DNA of 42,950 nucleotides, taken from contig JABURQ010000033.1 of the NCBI GenBank assembly GCA_014762625.1, positions 1 to 42,950 on the forward strand, in the 5' to 3' direction. Positions 1 through 8,882 of the stretch are shown in pieces; within the stretch, counting starts at the first letter, position 1; every line of letters begins with the position of its first letter. Source of the stretch: Planctomycetaceae bacterium (GTDB lineage: Bacteria; Planctomycetota; Planctomycetia; Planctomycetales; Planctomycetaceae). The notes under the pieces were generated by a model. The model saw nothing but the letters and a program-made list of their open reading frames with translations, had not been told where the DNA came from and searched no databases. The position numbers and the translations under genes are program-made.

Positions 1-466
1 TAAGTTTGAAGTGTTGAGTATTGAGTGGAAGGATTCGTGTGATTCGAGTCATTCGTGGTCATCAATTGGCCCGGCAAAATCCCCCATCTCCCGATCACCC
101 CATCCCCTGATGTGGTTTCACAATTGACTGTAAACGCAGCACAACGGGCCATTCCCAAACAGCTGCGGAAAACACATTTCGCACGTAGGGGTGTCAAAAG
201 TGAGCAAAACCATCGGGTTTCGTTCGAAGATGAGAACTTGAGAAGTTGAGGTCTTGCAAAAAGCTCATCTTCCAAACTTTCAGGACTTACAACGAAAACA
301 GACGGAAGTTTGCGAAACAGCGAAAACAAAAATCCGCCACAGGCGGTTGCGAAAGACCGGCGAATGACGAAAACGCGAAGCGTTCGCAACTCCTCCTTGA
401 ATCACTCGACTCCACGACCAACAATGAAGAGACCTCTGGATTACTCACCACTGTATGGAATTTGTC
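1..466. other. Intergenic region upstream of the first sulfatase
   Basis: I see no convincing gene here. Open frames exist, but their translations are low-complexity or basic and match no family I know. The stretch holds three imperfect 9-bp direct repeats (32-58), annotated separately. A small GC hairpin, CCGCC-aca-GGCGG, lies at 334-346 inside a segment rich in GCGAAA-like words. No strong sigma-70 promoter for the sulfatase stands out. Confidence 0.5.
32..58 (+). repeat. Three imperfect 9-bp tandem repeats (xATTCGwGk)
   Basis: GATTCGTGT, GATTCGAGT and CATTCGTGG follow each other without a gap. Each differs from the others at one to three positions. Short tracts of this kind are, in my recollection, common between genes in planctomycete genomes, but that comparison was not made here. 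The left part of the context is cut off by the window edge. Confidence 0.55.
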
Positions 467-1942
467 ATGCGAAAGACTGACCTCGTTTTTCTGTTACTCG
501 CTTTGTGTGCGGGATTGTTCGTTGTGGCGGATCGGGCCGAAGCCCGCCAGCCGAATATCATCTTCATCATGGCGGATGACCTGGGCTATCACGAACTCGG
601 CTGCTACGGCCAGAAATGGATCAAAACTCCCAACATCGATCGCATCGCGGCGGAAGGGATTAAATTCACTCAATTTTATTCGGGACAAGCCGTCTGTGCT
701 CCCGCACGCTGTGTGCTGATGACGGGCAAGCATACCGGGCATTCCTACATCCGCAATAACGGGAATCCCAAGCATCTTCAGCATCTCGCTCCGAAATACG
801 GCTGGGAGTTTCCGGGACAATTTCCGATTCCCGACGAGGAGTTGACAGTCGCCGAGATCCTGAAGAAAGAAGGTTACGCGACAGCCGCCTGTGGCAAGTG
901 GGGGCTCGGACACTTCGGGACGAGCGGCGATCCCAACAAACAGGGATTTGACCTCTTTTACGGCTTCAACTGTCAGGTCCACGCGCACAATCACTACCCG
1001 AAATTCCTATGGCGGAATGGCAAAAAAGAAATCCTGCCCGGCAACGACCGCACGCTGAACGGAGAAACGTACTCCCAGGACAAATTCACCGAAGTTGCCC
1101 TCGATTTCATCAAGGAAAAGCAGGATCAGCCCTTTTTCCTGTATCTGCCGTTCGCGATTCCCCACCTCTCGATTCAGGTGACCGAGGAATCTCTGAACGA
1201 GTACAAAGGGAAAATTCCGGAAGAGGACTACAAACACCGAGGCTATCTGGAGCATCCTTTCCCGCGGGCCGGCTATGCGGCGATGGTCACCCACATGGAT
1301 CGCGACGTCGGCAAGGTGATGAGTCTGGTCAAAGAGTTGGGTCTCGACGACGACACGATTGTCTTTTTCACCTCGGATAACGGCCCGACTTACGATCGTC
1401 TCGGCGGGTCGGACTCGGACTTCTTTGAGTCGGCGGGAGACTTCAAAGGGCTGAAAGGATCGCTTTATGAAGGAGGGATTCGAGTGCCGCTCGTGGCCCG
1501 CTGGCCGGGAAAAATTGTCCCCGGAACGATCAGCCATCATCAGGCCGCTTTCTGGGATGTGTTGCCGACCTTGTGCGACATCGCCGGTACGAAGAAACCG
1601 GACGACATCGACGGCATTTCCCTCGCTCCGACGTTGTTCGGGAATCCCGATCAGCAAGCGAATCACGAGTATCTCTATTGGGAGTTTCCGGCGTACGGCG
1701 GACAGCAGGCGGTCCGGATGGGGCCGTGGAAAGGGATTCGCCAGAACATGTTCAAAGGGAACTTCCACATCGAGCTTTACAATCTGGAAGACGATATCGG
1801 CGAAACGACCGACGTGTCGTCGGAACATCCGGAGATCGTCAAACAGATCGAACAGATCATGCTGACGGCTCGCGAACCGGCAGAAGTCCTGCCATTCAAA
1901 CAATTAGACGAGTGGCAAGCGAAACAACGGAAAGCGAACTAA
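467..1942 (+). CDS. Sulfatase (arylsulfatase family, exported)
   Basis: This is a type I sulfatase that would hydrolyse sulfate esters, probably from sulfated polysaccharide, in the periplasm or outside the cell. I start at the ATG at 467 (491 aa). It has GGAA six bases upstream and opens directly into a signal peptide ([16 protein letters not shown], cleavage near AEA). An in-frame ATG at 455 would add four residues. Metal-binding Asp residues appear early in IMADDLGY. The formylglycine signature CAPAR has its Cys at about residue 77. GKW..G and TSDNGP follow, as in the alkaline-phosphatase superfamily. Length is normal for the family. Activity needs a formylglycine-generating enzyme, which is not in this window. 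The natural substrate cannot be read from the sequence. Planctomycetes typically carry many such genes. Confidence 0.93.
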   Translation: MRKTDLVFLLLALCAGLFVVADRAEARQPNIIFIMADDLGYHELGCYGQKWIKTPNIDRIAAEGIKFTQFYSGQAVCAPARCVLMTGKHTGHSYIRNNGNPKHLQHLAPKYGWEFPGQFPIPDEELTVAEILKKEGYATAACGKWGLGHFGTSGDPNKQGFDLFYGFNCQVHAHNHYPKFLWRNGKKEILPGNDRTLNGETYSQDKFTEVALDFIKEKQDQPFFLYLPFAIPHLSIQVTEESLNEYKGKIPEEDYKHRGYLEHPFPRAGYAAMVTHMDRDVGKVMSLVKELGLDDDTIVFFTSDNGPTYDRLGGSDSDFFESAGDFKGLKGSLYEGGIRVPLVARWPGKIVPGTISHHQAAFWDVLPTLCDIAGTKKPDDIDGISLAPTLFGNPDQQANHEYLYWEFPAYGGQQAVRMGPWKGIRQNMFKGNFHIELYNLEDDIGETTDVSSEHPEIVKQIEQIMLTAREPAEVLPFKQLDEWQAKQRKAN

Positions 1943-2035
1943 GGTAGTGTCCCATTTTTTATCAGGGATTATTACAGCAATCCGCGATCATCAGATGCTC
2001 AATCAGTGTTTAAGATTTTTCCAACTTGCATGCCA

Positions 2036-2137
2036 CCCTCTCCTCCTTTGGAGGAGAGGGCCGGGGTGAGGAGGTCATCAAGATCAACTGAATCACCTCC
2101 TCATCCGCCCTATCGGGCACCATCTCCTCCAGAGGAG
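2036..2137. repeat. REP-like cluster of palindromes
   Basis: Four inverted repeats lie side by side. An 11-bp perfect stem is at 2036-2060 (CCCTCTCCTCC, loop TTT, GGAGGAGAGGG). GAGGAGGT at 2068-2075 pairs with ACCTCCTC at 2095-2102. GCCC-tatc-GGGC is at 2107-2118. CTCCTC-ca-GAGGAG is at 2124-2137. The first stem plus its flank CCGGGGTGAGG resembles dispersed intergenic REP-like palindromes that many bacterial genomes carry in numerous copies. A 76-residue open frame crosses the cluster, but its translation is just the repeat read out. It may also act as a transcription end after the sulfatase, though there is no T-run. Confidence 0.7.
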
Positions 2138-2232
2138 GCGAAGGATTTCATCAACGAGTTTCTAAAATCATCAAAAATAATCATTCAGTCAATAAAGTAC
2201 TCATCTGTTCGATCCACAAAAACAGGTATCTC

Positions 2233-2595
2233 ATGATTGTAGTCACTAATCGAATTCCCGTGGCGAAGGGACACGAAATCGACTTCGAGGATCGATTCCG
2301 AAATCGCGTCCATCTGGTCGATCAGGCTCCCGGCTTTATCAGGAACGAAGTGCATCGTCCGAAACCGATGAAGTTCGATCATGAATCGGGCGGGTTTGTC
2401 GAAGATCCCGATGCCGAAGGGTATTACGAAGTTAAAACGTGGTGGAAGTCGATGGACGATTTTACCGCCTGGACGAAGAGCGAAGCGTTCGCCGAGGCCC
2501 ACGCCAATCGACCTCCCAAGGAAATGTTTCGGGGACCGAGTGTGCTCGACGTGCACGAAGTCTTTCTGACGACCGATTCCGGGGAGTCCTCATGA
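2233..2595 (+). CDS. Antibiotic biosynthesis monooxygenase (ABM) domain protein
   Basis: This is a 120-residue single-domain protein of the ABM / dimeric alpha-beta barrel fold. Relatives include heme-degrading monooxygenases of the HmoA/IsdG type and quinol monooxygenases. Family hallmarks are the N-terminal strand with IPV..GHEIDFEDRF, the PGFIRNEVHRP segment, the YYEVKTWWKS strand, and the helix FTAWTKSEAFAEAHANR. The likely start is the ATG at 2233 with AGG a few bases upstream. Its stop overlaps the start of msrB (ATGA at 2592-2595), which suggests translational coupling. A heme or oxidative-stress role would fit a partner that repairs oxidised methionine, but this is inference. The true substrate is unknown. 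Confidence 0.82.
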   Translation: MIVVTNRIPVAKGHEIDFEDRFRNRVHLVDQAPGFIRNEVHRPKPMKFDHESGGFVEDPDAEGYYEVKTWWKSMDDFTAWTKSEAFAEAHANRPPKEMFRGPSVLDVHEVFLTTDSGESS

Positions 2596-2996
2596 CAGAG
2601 AAAGTTGAACACACTGACGAGGAATGGCGCGAACGGCTGACGCCGGAGCAATATCGCGTCCTCCGCGAGCAGGGAACCGAGCGTCCCTTCACCGGGGAAT
2701 ACGACGATCATTTCGAGTCGGGCGTTTATTCGTGTGCCGCCTGCGGTCAGGAATTATTTGAATCGGAAACGAAGTTTCATTCGGGTTGCGGCTGGCCGGC
2801 CTTTTATGCGGCCAAAGCGGGGGACCGCGTTAATCTGCATCGCGATACGTCTCATGGGATGGTGCGGACGGAGGTGACGTGTGCCCGCTGTGACTCTCAT
2901 TTGGGACACATTTTTGACGACGCTCCGCAGACGCCGACCGGTCAGCGCTATTGCATCAATTCGGTCTGTTTGACGTTTCAACCAACCAGCGATTAA
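2592..2996 (+). CDS. msrB: Peptide-methionine (R)-S-oxide reductase
   Basis: MsrB reduces methionine-R-sulfoxide in proteins, using thioredoxin. The protein has 134 residues, the usual size for a stand-alone cytosolic MsrB. Two CxxC pairs, CAAC and CARC, form the structural zinc site. SGCGWPAFY and DSHLGHIFDD are family motifs. The catalytic Cys lies in RYCINS near the C-terminus. The start is fixed by the ATGA overlap with the upstream monooxygenase gene, so the two are almost certainly one transcript. Longer upstream frames are shadows of that gene. The stop lies 5 nt from the stop of the convergent signal peptidase gene, which leaves no room for a terminator between them. Confidence 0.97.
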   Translation: MTEKVEHTDEEWRERLTPEQYRVLREQGTERPFTGEYDDHFESGVYSCAACGQELFESETKFHSGCGWPAFYAAKAGDRVNLHRDTSHGMVRTEVTCARCDSHLGHIFDDAPQTPTGQRYCINSVCLTFQPTSD

Positions 2997-3001
2997 CACA
3001 G

Positions 3002-4873
3002 TCAGCGGATTCGTTCCATGCGCGGAATATTGGGATAGAACGGAGCCCGCATTTTGGGATAGCTTTTGTCTTTCTGGAGGCCGCCCTGATCGACCTGCCA
3101 GTGATAAGTAATCGGATAACCTTCTCCGCCGTTCAAAAACGGAACGCCGTGGGGCCAGTAGATAAAGAAGGCTTTGCCCAGCATCGCATGTCGGGGGACG
3201 GCGTGAGTATCGTCCCAGAGTCGGCTGTCGAGGCTGGCGGGGCTGTTATCGCCCAGCACAAAGTATTCATCACTCTTAAGTTGGGGGAATTCAACTGAGT
3301 ATTCGTGTTTGAGGTAGAGTTCGCCGTACTTCTCGGGTTCGGCGAGCGCGAACATCAGATCGGAGCGGGAGACCCGTTCGCTGAAGTCGAATTGATCGCC
3401 GAAATCCCGTTCGTCCGATCGGCGTTGCATGCGTTCCATCTGGATGCGAATGCTTTGTTCGGCCCGGTAAAAGATGTCACGCATCAGTTTGAGTTGAGAG
3501 ACCGACAGTTCGGCATCCTGAACGGCGATCCCCGCGGGAGACAAATCCCGATTCGTCGGGAGACTCGTTGCGGGTGCGTCGTATTCGCCGCGCGTGGGGA
3601 AGGGGATTAATTTCCCGTCGATCCATAAATTCAAGCGGTGATCGACATTGGAGAAAATGAGATGATGAGAGCCCGCACCCAGGGGCGAGGTTTGCACTTC
3701 GTCCAGGACCTTTTGTTGTTCGAGTGCGTGATCGAAATATTCGAGGGACACTTTACCCGACTTGAGGTCGAAGCGGCATTGGTAGTCGCGGATCCCTTCA
3801 GTCAATTCCAGCAGCAACTCCCCTCGTTCACCGGTGTCGGTGATATCCACATGACACGAGAAGGTCAGATCGCCGACCCAGTAGACTCCAGTTTCGTTGA
3901 CTCCGTAAGTCCGCGGCGATTGGGTCTCGTTATAACCGCAAAAGTCGCTGACCAGTTTGGGGGCGGGATCCTTCTCGAAGGGGAGTACGGGATCGTTCAT
4001 CACGGCTCCCCACGCTTCTTCGTCGGGCACGAAATGGCGATAACGAAGCCATCGCGGAGAGGTCGCGGATTCGTTGCGAGTGATGGCGTAGGTACGATTT
4101 TCGATGTCTGGTTTCCACCCGTTGGAATCGAGTTTCAAACCCGCCGCCGTTTCCTCGGAATGATTGTGTTCGACCGCCTGCCAGCGTTCCGGCCATCCAT
4201 TTTCGAGAAGGAGTGTCTCGGGACGATCGTTGTCGTACACGATCATCTGCAAGGTCAGTTGTTTATTGGGATCCTGTTTGCGGAGGATGTTCCATTCATC
4301 GGTTTCGTTTTTCCGCGCGTAGACATCTCCCCCGTCGATCATCAGATATTCGTTCGGCAGACCGACCAGTCGTTTGATGAAGTTGCGCATCGGTTCTTCG
4401 GGATTTTTGAAAACGACCACATCCCAGCGTACGGGATCGCTGACTTCATAAGGAAACTTGTTGACGAGGATTCGATCGCCGTGAAAGACAGGAGCATCTT
4501 TGACATCGTTGATAAAGCGACAATTCGGGCAGACCGACGATTCGATTCGCGCGTTGGGAATTAACGATTCCGAATCACCGTTCACTTCCTGGCTGGCGCC
4601 GATGTGATAATGCCAGCGGCATTGCTCGCAATCGATTTCCTTGTGTCGCCCATTGAGTGTTTCGGCCATCGATCCGGTCGGAATGACGAAGGCTTCCGCC
4701 TCAAACGTGCGAAACAGAAAAGCCAGAATGAACGCCACCACCAGCGACTCGATCGTCTCTCGAGCCGGCGAGGGTTGAGCGTATTTGCTTTTGGGCTTCG
4801 GCTTGGCGGACGGCGCTGTTTTGGGGAGATTGATCGAGATTTTTTTGAACTTTGACTGACTCATCAAAACCAT
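3002..4873 (-). CDS. lepB: Signal peptidase I with zinc-ribbon and beta-sandwich-like insertions (paralog 1)
   Basis: Signal peptidase I (family S26) cleaves signal peptides from exported proteins at the outer face of the membrane. The protein has 623 residues, about twice the usual length. After a Pro/Lys-rich cytosolic tail there is one TM segment (about 41-56). The catalytic Ser is S68 in PTGSMA and the general-base Lys is K167 in NFIKRLVGLP. The conserved C-terminal box YFVLGDNS is at about 537-544. Two insertions are unusual. CxxC pairs at 82/85 and 115/118 sit just after the Ser and look like a zinc ribbon. A beta-rich stretch at about 325-470 resembles a LamG/concanavalin-type sandwich (HHLIFSNVDHRLNLWIDGK). 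ATG codons at 4873 and 4864 are both possible starts. It is probably co-transcribed with the paralog and lepA upstream. Confidence 0.93.
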   Translation of the reverse strand: MVLMSQSKFKKISINLPKTAPSAKPKPKSKYAQPSPARETIESLVVAFILAFLFRTFEAEAFVIPTGSMAETLNGRHKEIDCEQCRWHYHIGASQEVNGDSESLIPNARIESSVCPNCRFINDVKDAPVFHGDRILVNKFPYEVSDPVRWDVVVFKNPEEPMRNFIKRLVGLPNEYLMIDGGDVYARKNETDEWNILRKQDPNKQLTLQMIVYDNDRPETLLLENGWPERWQAVEHNHSEETAAGLKLDSNGWKPDIENRTYAITRNESATSPRWLRYRHFVPDEEAWGAVMNDPVLPFEKDPAPKLVSDFCGYNETQSPRTYGVNETGVYWVGDLTFSCHVDITDTGERGELLLELTEGIRDYQCRFDLKSGKVSLEYFDHALEQQKVLDEVQTSPLGAGSHHLIFSNVDHRLNLWIDGKLIPFPTRGEYDAPATSLPTNRDLSPAGIAVQDAELSVSQLKLMRDIFYRAEQSIRIQMERMQRRSDERDFGDQFDFSERVSRSDLMFALAEPEKYGELYLKHEYSVEFPQLKSDEYFVLGDNSPASLDSRLWDDTHAVPRHAMLGKAFFIYWPHGVPFLNGGEGYPITYHWQVDQGGLQKDKSYPKMRAPFYPNIPRMERIR

Positions 4874-4958
4874 TCATCAAAAAAAGAATGTGGCTTCTGT
4901 CATACCTGAATCAACACGTCGGCGTTTCAAGAGATTGGGAAGAATAGGCGACCAGCCT

Positions 4959-6614
4959 CTATCTCACAAACCTGATTCGTGAAAAATCGGGACAACGGTA
5001 AGTCCATTGCCACTTCCCCCAGCCTATTCTCTTTTGTGTGGAAGGTAAATGCACGAGAAAAGGCTTTCCTATCAGGAGTTTACGTGGAACGGTCGGCTGC
5101 TCCCATAACCGGGAATCGGAAGAAACCCGGCTGTTATCTCCCAGAACAAAATAATGACCGTCGGGGATCTGATAAGGAATTTCTGAGCCGTGCATCCCGG
5201 AACCGCCGGTGTAATGAATATCGCGAAAGAGTCTTAAAGAACCGATTTCAAAGGGGGTTGTCCCCGAGATTCGGGCGACGGAAAGTCTTTCGACGGAGTT
5301 CTCTTTCATCGCCGTTCTTGACAAAGATTCCCGAAAGATTTCCCGGCCGTTAATGGCGACCAGAATCTGATCGTCGAACGAACTCATCTCGACGACAAAC
5401 TGATTAAGTGGCATTTTGAGCTGGGCCTGATGTCGATTTTCGAGTTCCTTTCCGGAATGTAAGGTGGCGGTTGCTGCCGTCAGGTCGAGGTGACACTGAC
5501 AGGGGCCGGCTGAGCTTCCCAATTCGATCATCACGGTTCCGGTTTGTTGATCGGGTTGAATGCTGGCTTCCAGGAAAAAATCATGCACGACGGCGGGTTG
5601 GTGATCCGGCACTTCGTGGTTGTACGCCAGAAAGTCAGAGACCGTCACCTGTCGCGATTCCTGAAACAGTGTTTGCAGTGCATCCCGGTAGCTCGGAGAG
5701 GAGGATAAGTCGGTGAGCTTTTCCATCGTGGAAGGGGACAATGCTCCCGTGGCGATCAGACACCCACGATCCCAACGCACGCCGGGGAATCGGGGTTCAG
5801 GAGTGAATGGAAACGTCGATTCCGGTGGAGCGAATGCGGGGGCGATGGTCGCCGCGATCTCTGTGGAAAGACAGACGGTCGTTTCCTGATGCCCGCCGAA
5901 CCGAACGGTCTGCCGATAGGTGAGCCAGTCCTCCTCACCAAGCGAAGGTTCGTATCTCCAGGTGGTCCCGTTTGGCGACCATCCGCTATCGGGGGAGTCG
6001 GTCGTCCAGCGAGGTTCCCAGGTGTCATCGGAGGAGGGAAGAAAAGACTGGTCGAACAGAGGAACGCGCAACGCGCGTTGTTCGGCGAGTGATTTCCGGG
6101 CGATTTCCCCATCAATCCAGACATTCCCATCGCGGATAGCCAGCGATTCTCCCGGAAGTCCGGCGACTCGTTTGATATAGGTTTCGAGAGGATCGTTCGG
6201 ATTTCGGAAGACGATCACTTCCCAGCGTTTCGGGTCTCGAAACGAACAGGCGTTTTTCCAGACGAGCAGATGGTCGCCCCGATTGACGGGACGCTCGGAT
6301 AAGTCAATCTCCGCCGCATAACAGTTGGGGCAAATCGCCCAGTCTCCCGCTTCGTGATGAGAGTCTAAATCGAATTCGGTTCCGACCGCGAAGGTAAACT
6401 CGCATTCTGGACAGACCGCTCTCTTTTGCTGACCGTAGTAGTGGGGAGCCATCGATCCTGTGGAAATCAGATACCCTTGCAGCAGAAAAGTTCGCATCAG
6501 AAGAACGGCGATTAACAGGGAGAGAAACAGATCGCACACCTGACGCATGCCGCTGAGGAAACCTGCGGAGCGTGACTCCCGCATGGCTGCATGAGGCGGT
6601 GGGTCGGTCATCAT
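4959..6614 (-). CDS. lepB: Signal peptidase I with zinc-ribbon and beta-sandwich-like insertions (paralog 2)
   Basis: This second S26 signal peptidase has 551 residues and is clearly paralogous to its downstream neighbour. A hydrophobic anchor spans about 25-48. The catalytic Ser is S54 in STGSMAP and Lys is K148 in YIKRVAGLPGE. The GDNS box is at about 492-495. CxxC pairs at 68/71 and 95/98 follow the Ser, as in paralog 1 but with closer spacing. A beta-rich insertion at about 340-465 (FVVEMSSFDDQILVAINGRE) matches the sandwich-like region of the other copy. The first TM and insert sequences have diverged strongly, so substrate preference may differ. It begins 24 bases after the stop of lepA, and the next lepB follows after 85 bases, so all three look like one operon. 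Confidence 0.93.
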   Translation of the reverse strand: MMTDPPPHAAMRESRSAGFLSGMRQVCDLFLSLLIAVLLMRTFLLQGYLISTGSMAPHYYGQQKRAVCPECEFTFAVGTEFDLDSHHEAGDWAICPNCYAAEIDLSERPVNRGDHLLVWKNACSFRDPKRWEVIVFRNPNDPLETYIKRVAGLPGESLAIRDGNVWIDGEIARKSLAEQRALRVPLFDQSFLPSSDDTWEPRWTTDSPDSGWSPNGTTWRYEPSLGEEDWLTYRQTVRFGGHQETTVCLSTEIAATIAPAFAPPESTFPFTPEPRFPGVRWDRGCLIATGALSPSTMEKLTDLSSSPSYRDALQTLFQESRQVTVSDFLAYNHEVPDHQPAVVHDFFLEASIQPDQQTGTVMIELGSSAGPCQCHLDLTAATATLHSGKELENRHQAQLKMPLNQFVVEMSSFDDQILVAINGREIFRESLSRTAMKENSVERLSVARISGTTPFEIGSLRLFRDIHYTGGSGMHGSEIPYQIPDGHYFVLGDNSRVSSDSRLWEQPTVPRKLLIGKPFLVHLPSTQKRIGWGKWQWTYRCPDFSRIRFVR

Positions 6615-6638
6615 CCCTATCCGACAGAGGCGTAACAG

Positions 6639-8441
6639 TCAGTCTTCTTCAGAAGCATCCAACACACTGAGGAATGCCTTTTGAGGAATTTCCACTTCCC
6701 CGAATTGTTTCAGCCGCTTCTTTCCTTCTTTCTGCTTCGCCCACAACTTGCGTTTGCGGGTGATGTCACCCCCGTAACATTTGGCCGTCACATTCTTGCG
6801 CAACGCCTTGATGGTTTCGCGAGCGATGATCCGTCCCCCGATCGCGGCTTGCAGCGGGATCTCGAACATGTGTTTCGAGATTTCTTCCTTGAGACGTTTG
6901 ACGAGACCTCGTCCCCGTCGATCTGCTTGAGAGCGATGGACGATTGTGGAAAGCGCGTCGACGCGATTTCCTTTCACGAGGATATCCATTTTGACCAGAT
7001 CGGCCTGTCGAAATCCGATGATTTCGTAATCCATCGTTCCGTAGCCGCGGGTGAGGCTTTTCAATTTGTCGTGCATATCGTACACGACTTCCGCCAACGG
7101 CAGCTCCCAAGTGAGCTGGGCTCTCTGAGGTCCCAGAAATTCGGTATTCACGTAGATGCCGCGGCGGTCCGAACATAACTGCATTATCCCACCGATATGT
7201 TCTGACGGCGTAATGAATTGAACCTTCGCAAATGGTTCTCGAAACTCATCAATGACGCCGGCGTCCGGCACTTCCTGGGGATTATCGATCGTGACCACTT
7301 CGCCGTTCGTTTTCAGAATTTCATAGGTCACGTTGGGAGCGGTCTGGATGAGATCGATATCCTGCTCGTCTTCGAGCCGTTGTTGCACGATTTCCATATG
7401 CAACATGCCCAGGAAGCCGCAACGAAAACCGAAGCCGAGGGCGTCGCTGGTTTCCGGTTGGAAGGAGAAGCTGGAATCATTCATGCTGAGTTTCTGCAAC
7501 TCGCCGCGCAGCTTCTCGAAGTCGGTTGCATCGATCGGATACATTCCGCAGAACACCATCTGCTTGGGTTGTTGATATCCGGGGAGAGCGGTTTGGGCGC
7601 GATTGCCGCTCTCGGTGACGGTATCCCCGATATGCACATCGCCGAGTTCCTTAATGCCGGTCAGGAGATAGCCGACTTGTCCCGGTCCCAACTCCTGACA
7701 GGTTTTCATACCCGGGCGGAATTGGCCGATCTCCAGGATGTCATGCTCGCCGCCATTTTTCATGAAGGTGATTTTCTGCCCCTTGCGAATCGTTCCCTCT
7801 TTGACGCGAACGTAGGTGATGACACCTTTGTAAACATCGTACTTGGAATCGAAGACCAGAGCTCGGAGCGGCGCATCGGCCTCTCCTTCGGGAGGCGGGA
7901 TACGTTCCACAATTGCATTCAGCACATCTTCCACGCCCTGTCCGGTTTTGGCCGAGACGAGCAGTGCTTCTTCGGGATCGAGACCGATGATCGTTTCGAT
8001 CTCTTCCAGGACCTCTTCCGTCCGGACGACCGGCAGATCGATTTTGTTGATCACGGGCAGAATGGTGAGGTCAGCATTGACGGCGGCATAAGCATTCGCC
8101 ACCGACTGGGCCTGGACCCCCTGAAACGCATCCACGAGGAGCAGAGCTCCCTCGCAGGCTGCCAGCGAGCGAGAGACTTCATAATGAAAGTCAACGTGGC
8201 CGGGCGTATCGATCAGGTTCAATTCGTATTTTTCGCCCTGGTACTCATAATTGATGGCGACGGTCCGCGCCTTGACGGTAATTCCACGTTCCCGTTCGAC
8301 ATCCAGATCATCGAGCAGTTGTTCTTTAAACTCACGTTGGGTGATCGCTCCCGTCTTCAGCAAAAACTGATCGGCCAAGGTGCTCTTACCATGGTCGATA
8401 TGGGCGACGATCGAAAAGTTACGAATATGTTTGTTGTCCAT
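6639..8441 (-). CDS. lepA: Elongation factor 4 (back-translocating GTPase LepA)
   Basis: LepA/EF4 is a ribosome-associated GTPase related to EF-G, with proposed roles in ribosome biogenesis and in recovering stalled translation. The 600-residue length and domain order are canonical: GTPase domain with P-loop AHIDHGKST (about 13-21), RGITVKA switch, DTPGH and NKID; domain II; the EF-G III/V-like domains; and the LepA-specific C-terminal domain with YGGDITRKRKLWAKQKEGK. The gene heads a minus-strand run with two lepB genes, 24 and 85 bases apart. This matches the lepA-lepB order known from Escherichia coli. I see no clear Shine-Dalgarno sequence. The stop is TGA, and the long open frame on the opposite strand is a shadow. 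Confidence 0.98.
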   Translation of the reverse strand: MDNKHIRNFSIVAHIDHGKSTLADQFLLKTGAITQREFKEQLLDDLDVERERGITVKARTVAINYEYQGEKYELNLIDTPGHVDFHYEVSRSLAACEGALLLVDAFQGVQAQSVANAYAAVNADLTILPVINKIDLPVVRTEEVLEEIETIIGLDPEEALLVSAKTGQGVEDVLNAIVERIPPPEGEADAPLRALVFDSKYDVYKGVITYVRVKEGTIRKGQKITFMKNGGEHDILEIGQFRPGMKTCQELGPGQVGYLLTGIKELGDVHIGDTVTESGNRAQTALPGYQQPKQMVFCGMYPIDATDFEKLRGELQKLSMNDSSFSFQPETSDALGFGFRCGFLGMLHMEIVQQRLEDEQDIDLIQTAPNVTYEILKTNGEVVTIDNPQEVPDAGVIDEFREPFAKVQFITPSEHIGGIMQLCSDRRGIYVNTEFLGPQRAQLTWELPLAEVVYDMHDKLKSLTRGYGTMDYEIIGFRQADLVKMDILVKGNRVDALSTIVHRSQADRRGRGLVKRLKEEISKHMFEIPLQAAIGGRIIARETIKALRKNVTAKCYGGDITRKRKLWAKQKEGKKRLKQFGEVEIPQKAFLSVLDASEED

Positions 8442-8882
8442 TGAGGATCGTTATTCGTTCCGTTTGTAGGGATAGGAAATTTCCAGTTTCTCCATTCTAG
8501 AATAGATTCCCCCTTTTCGTAACCTCCCGAGGGGCCGGGAATCGCGGTTTCCCGAACGGAAATCCTCGATTCGGTCAAAAATTATTTGCCCGTGAATCTT
8601 GGGAATTTGATTCGAATTCATCGATTGGAGCGGCTATTTCCGTGAAAACGTATCGGTTGTGTGGCTTGCTCGTTCGCGGGAATCGTCATCTCACCATCAT
8701 CTTGCCTGACCGGACTGTTTTACGAATTTGTCACGATGCGGAATCTGTCAAAAGAGTCCTGCCTGATCCCGGCGAAGTGATAAACTTCATTGAGCTTCAC
8801 TCGAGGAAGCTGCGTCGAACCTGTTGTCTGAGCCAGGGACAGATCAACGGCTCATTCAATAATTCACTCAAGGTAACTCATC
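8442..8882. other. Intergenic region between divergent lepA and lipoprotein gene
   Basis: This region must hold promoters for both directions, but no near-consensus sigma-70 site is obvious. The palindrome ATTCTAGAAT lies at 8494-8503, upstream of lepA. A hairpin at 8536-8554 (CGGGAA, 7-nt loop, TTCCCG) has no T-run. An 82-codon open frame from a GTG at 8642 runs into the lipoprotein gene. It has no recognisable family and I do not call it as a gene. Confidence 0.4.

Noticed and set aside
2006-2236. 76-codon plus-strand frame
   Set aside because: Its translation is the palindromic repeat cluster; no start site or family supports it.
7218-8444. 408-codon open frame on the plus strand
   Set aside because: It lies fully opposite lepA, whose motifs are certain. 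The antisense frame is open because of codon bias.
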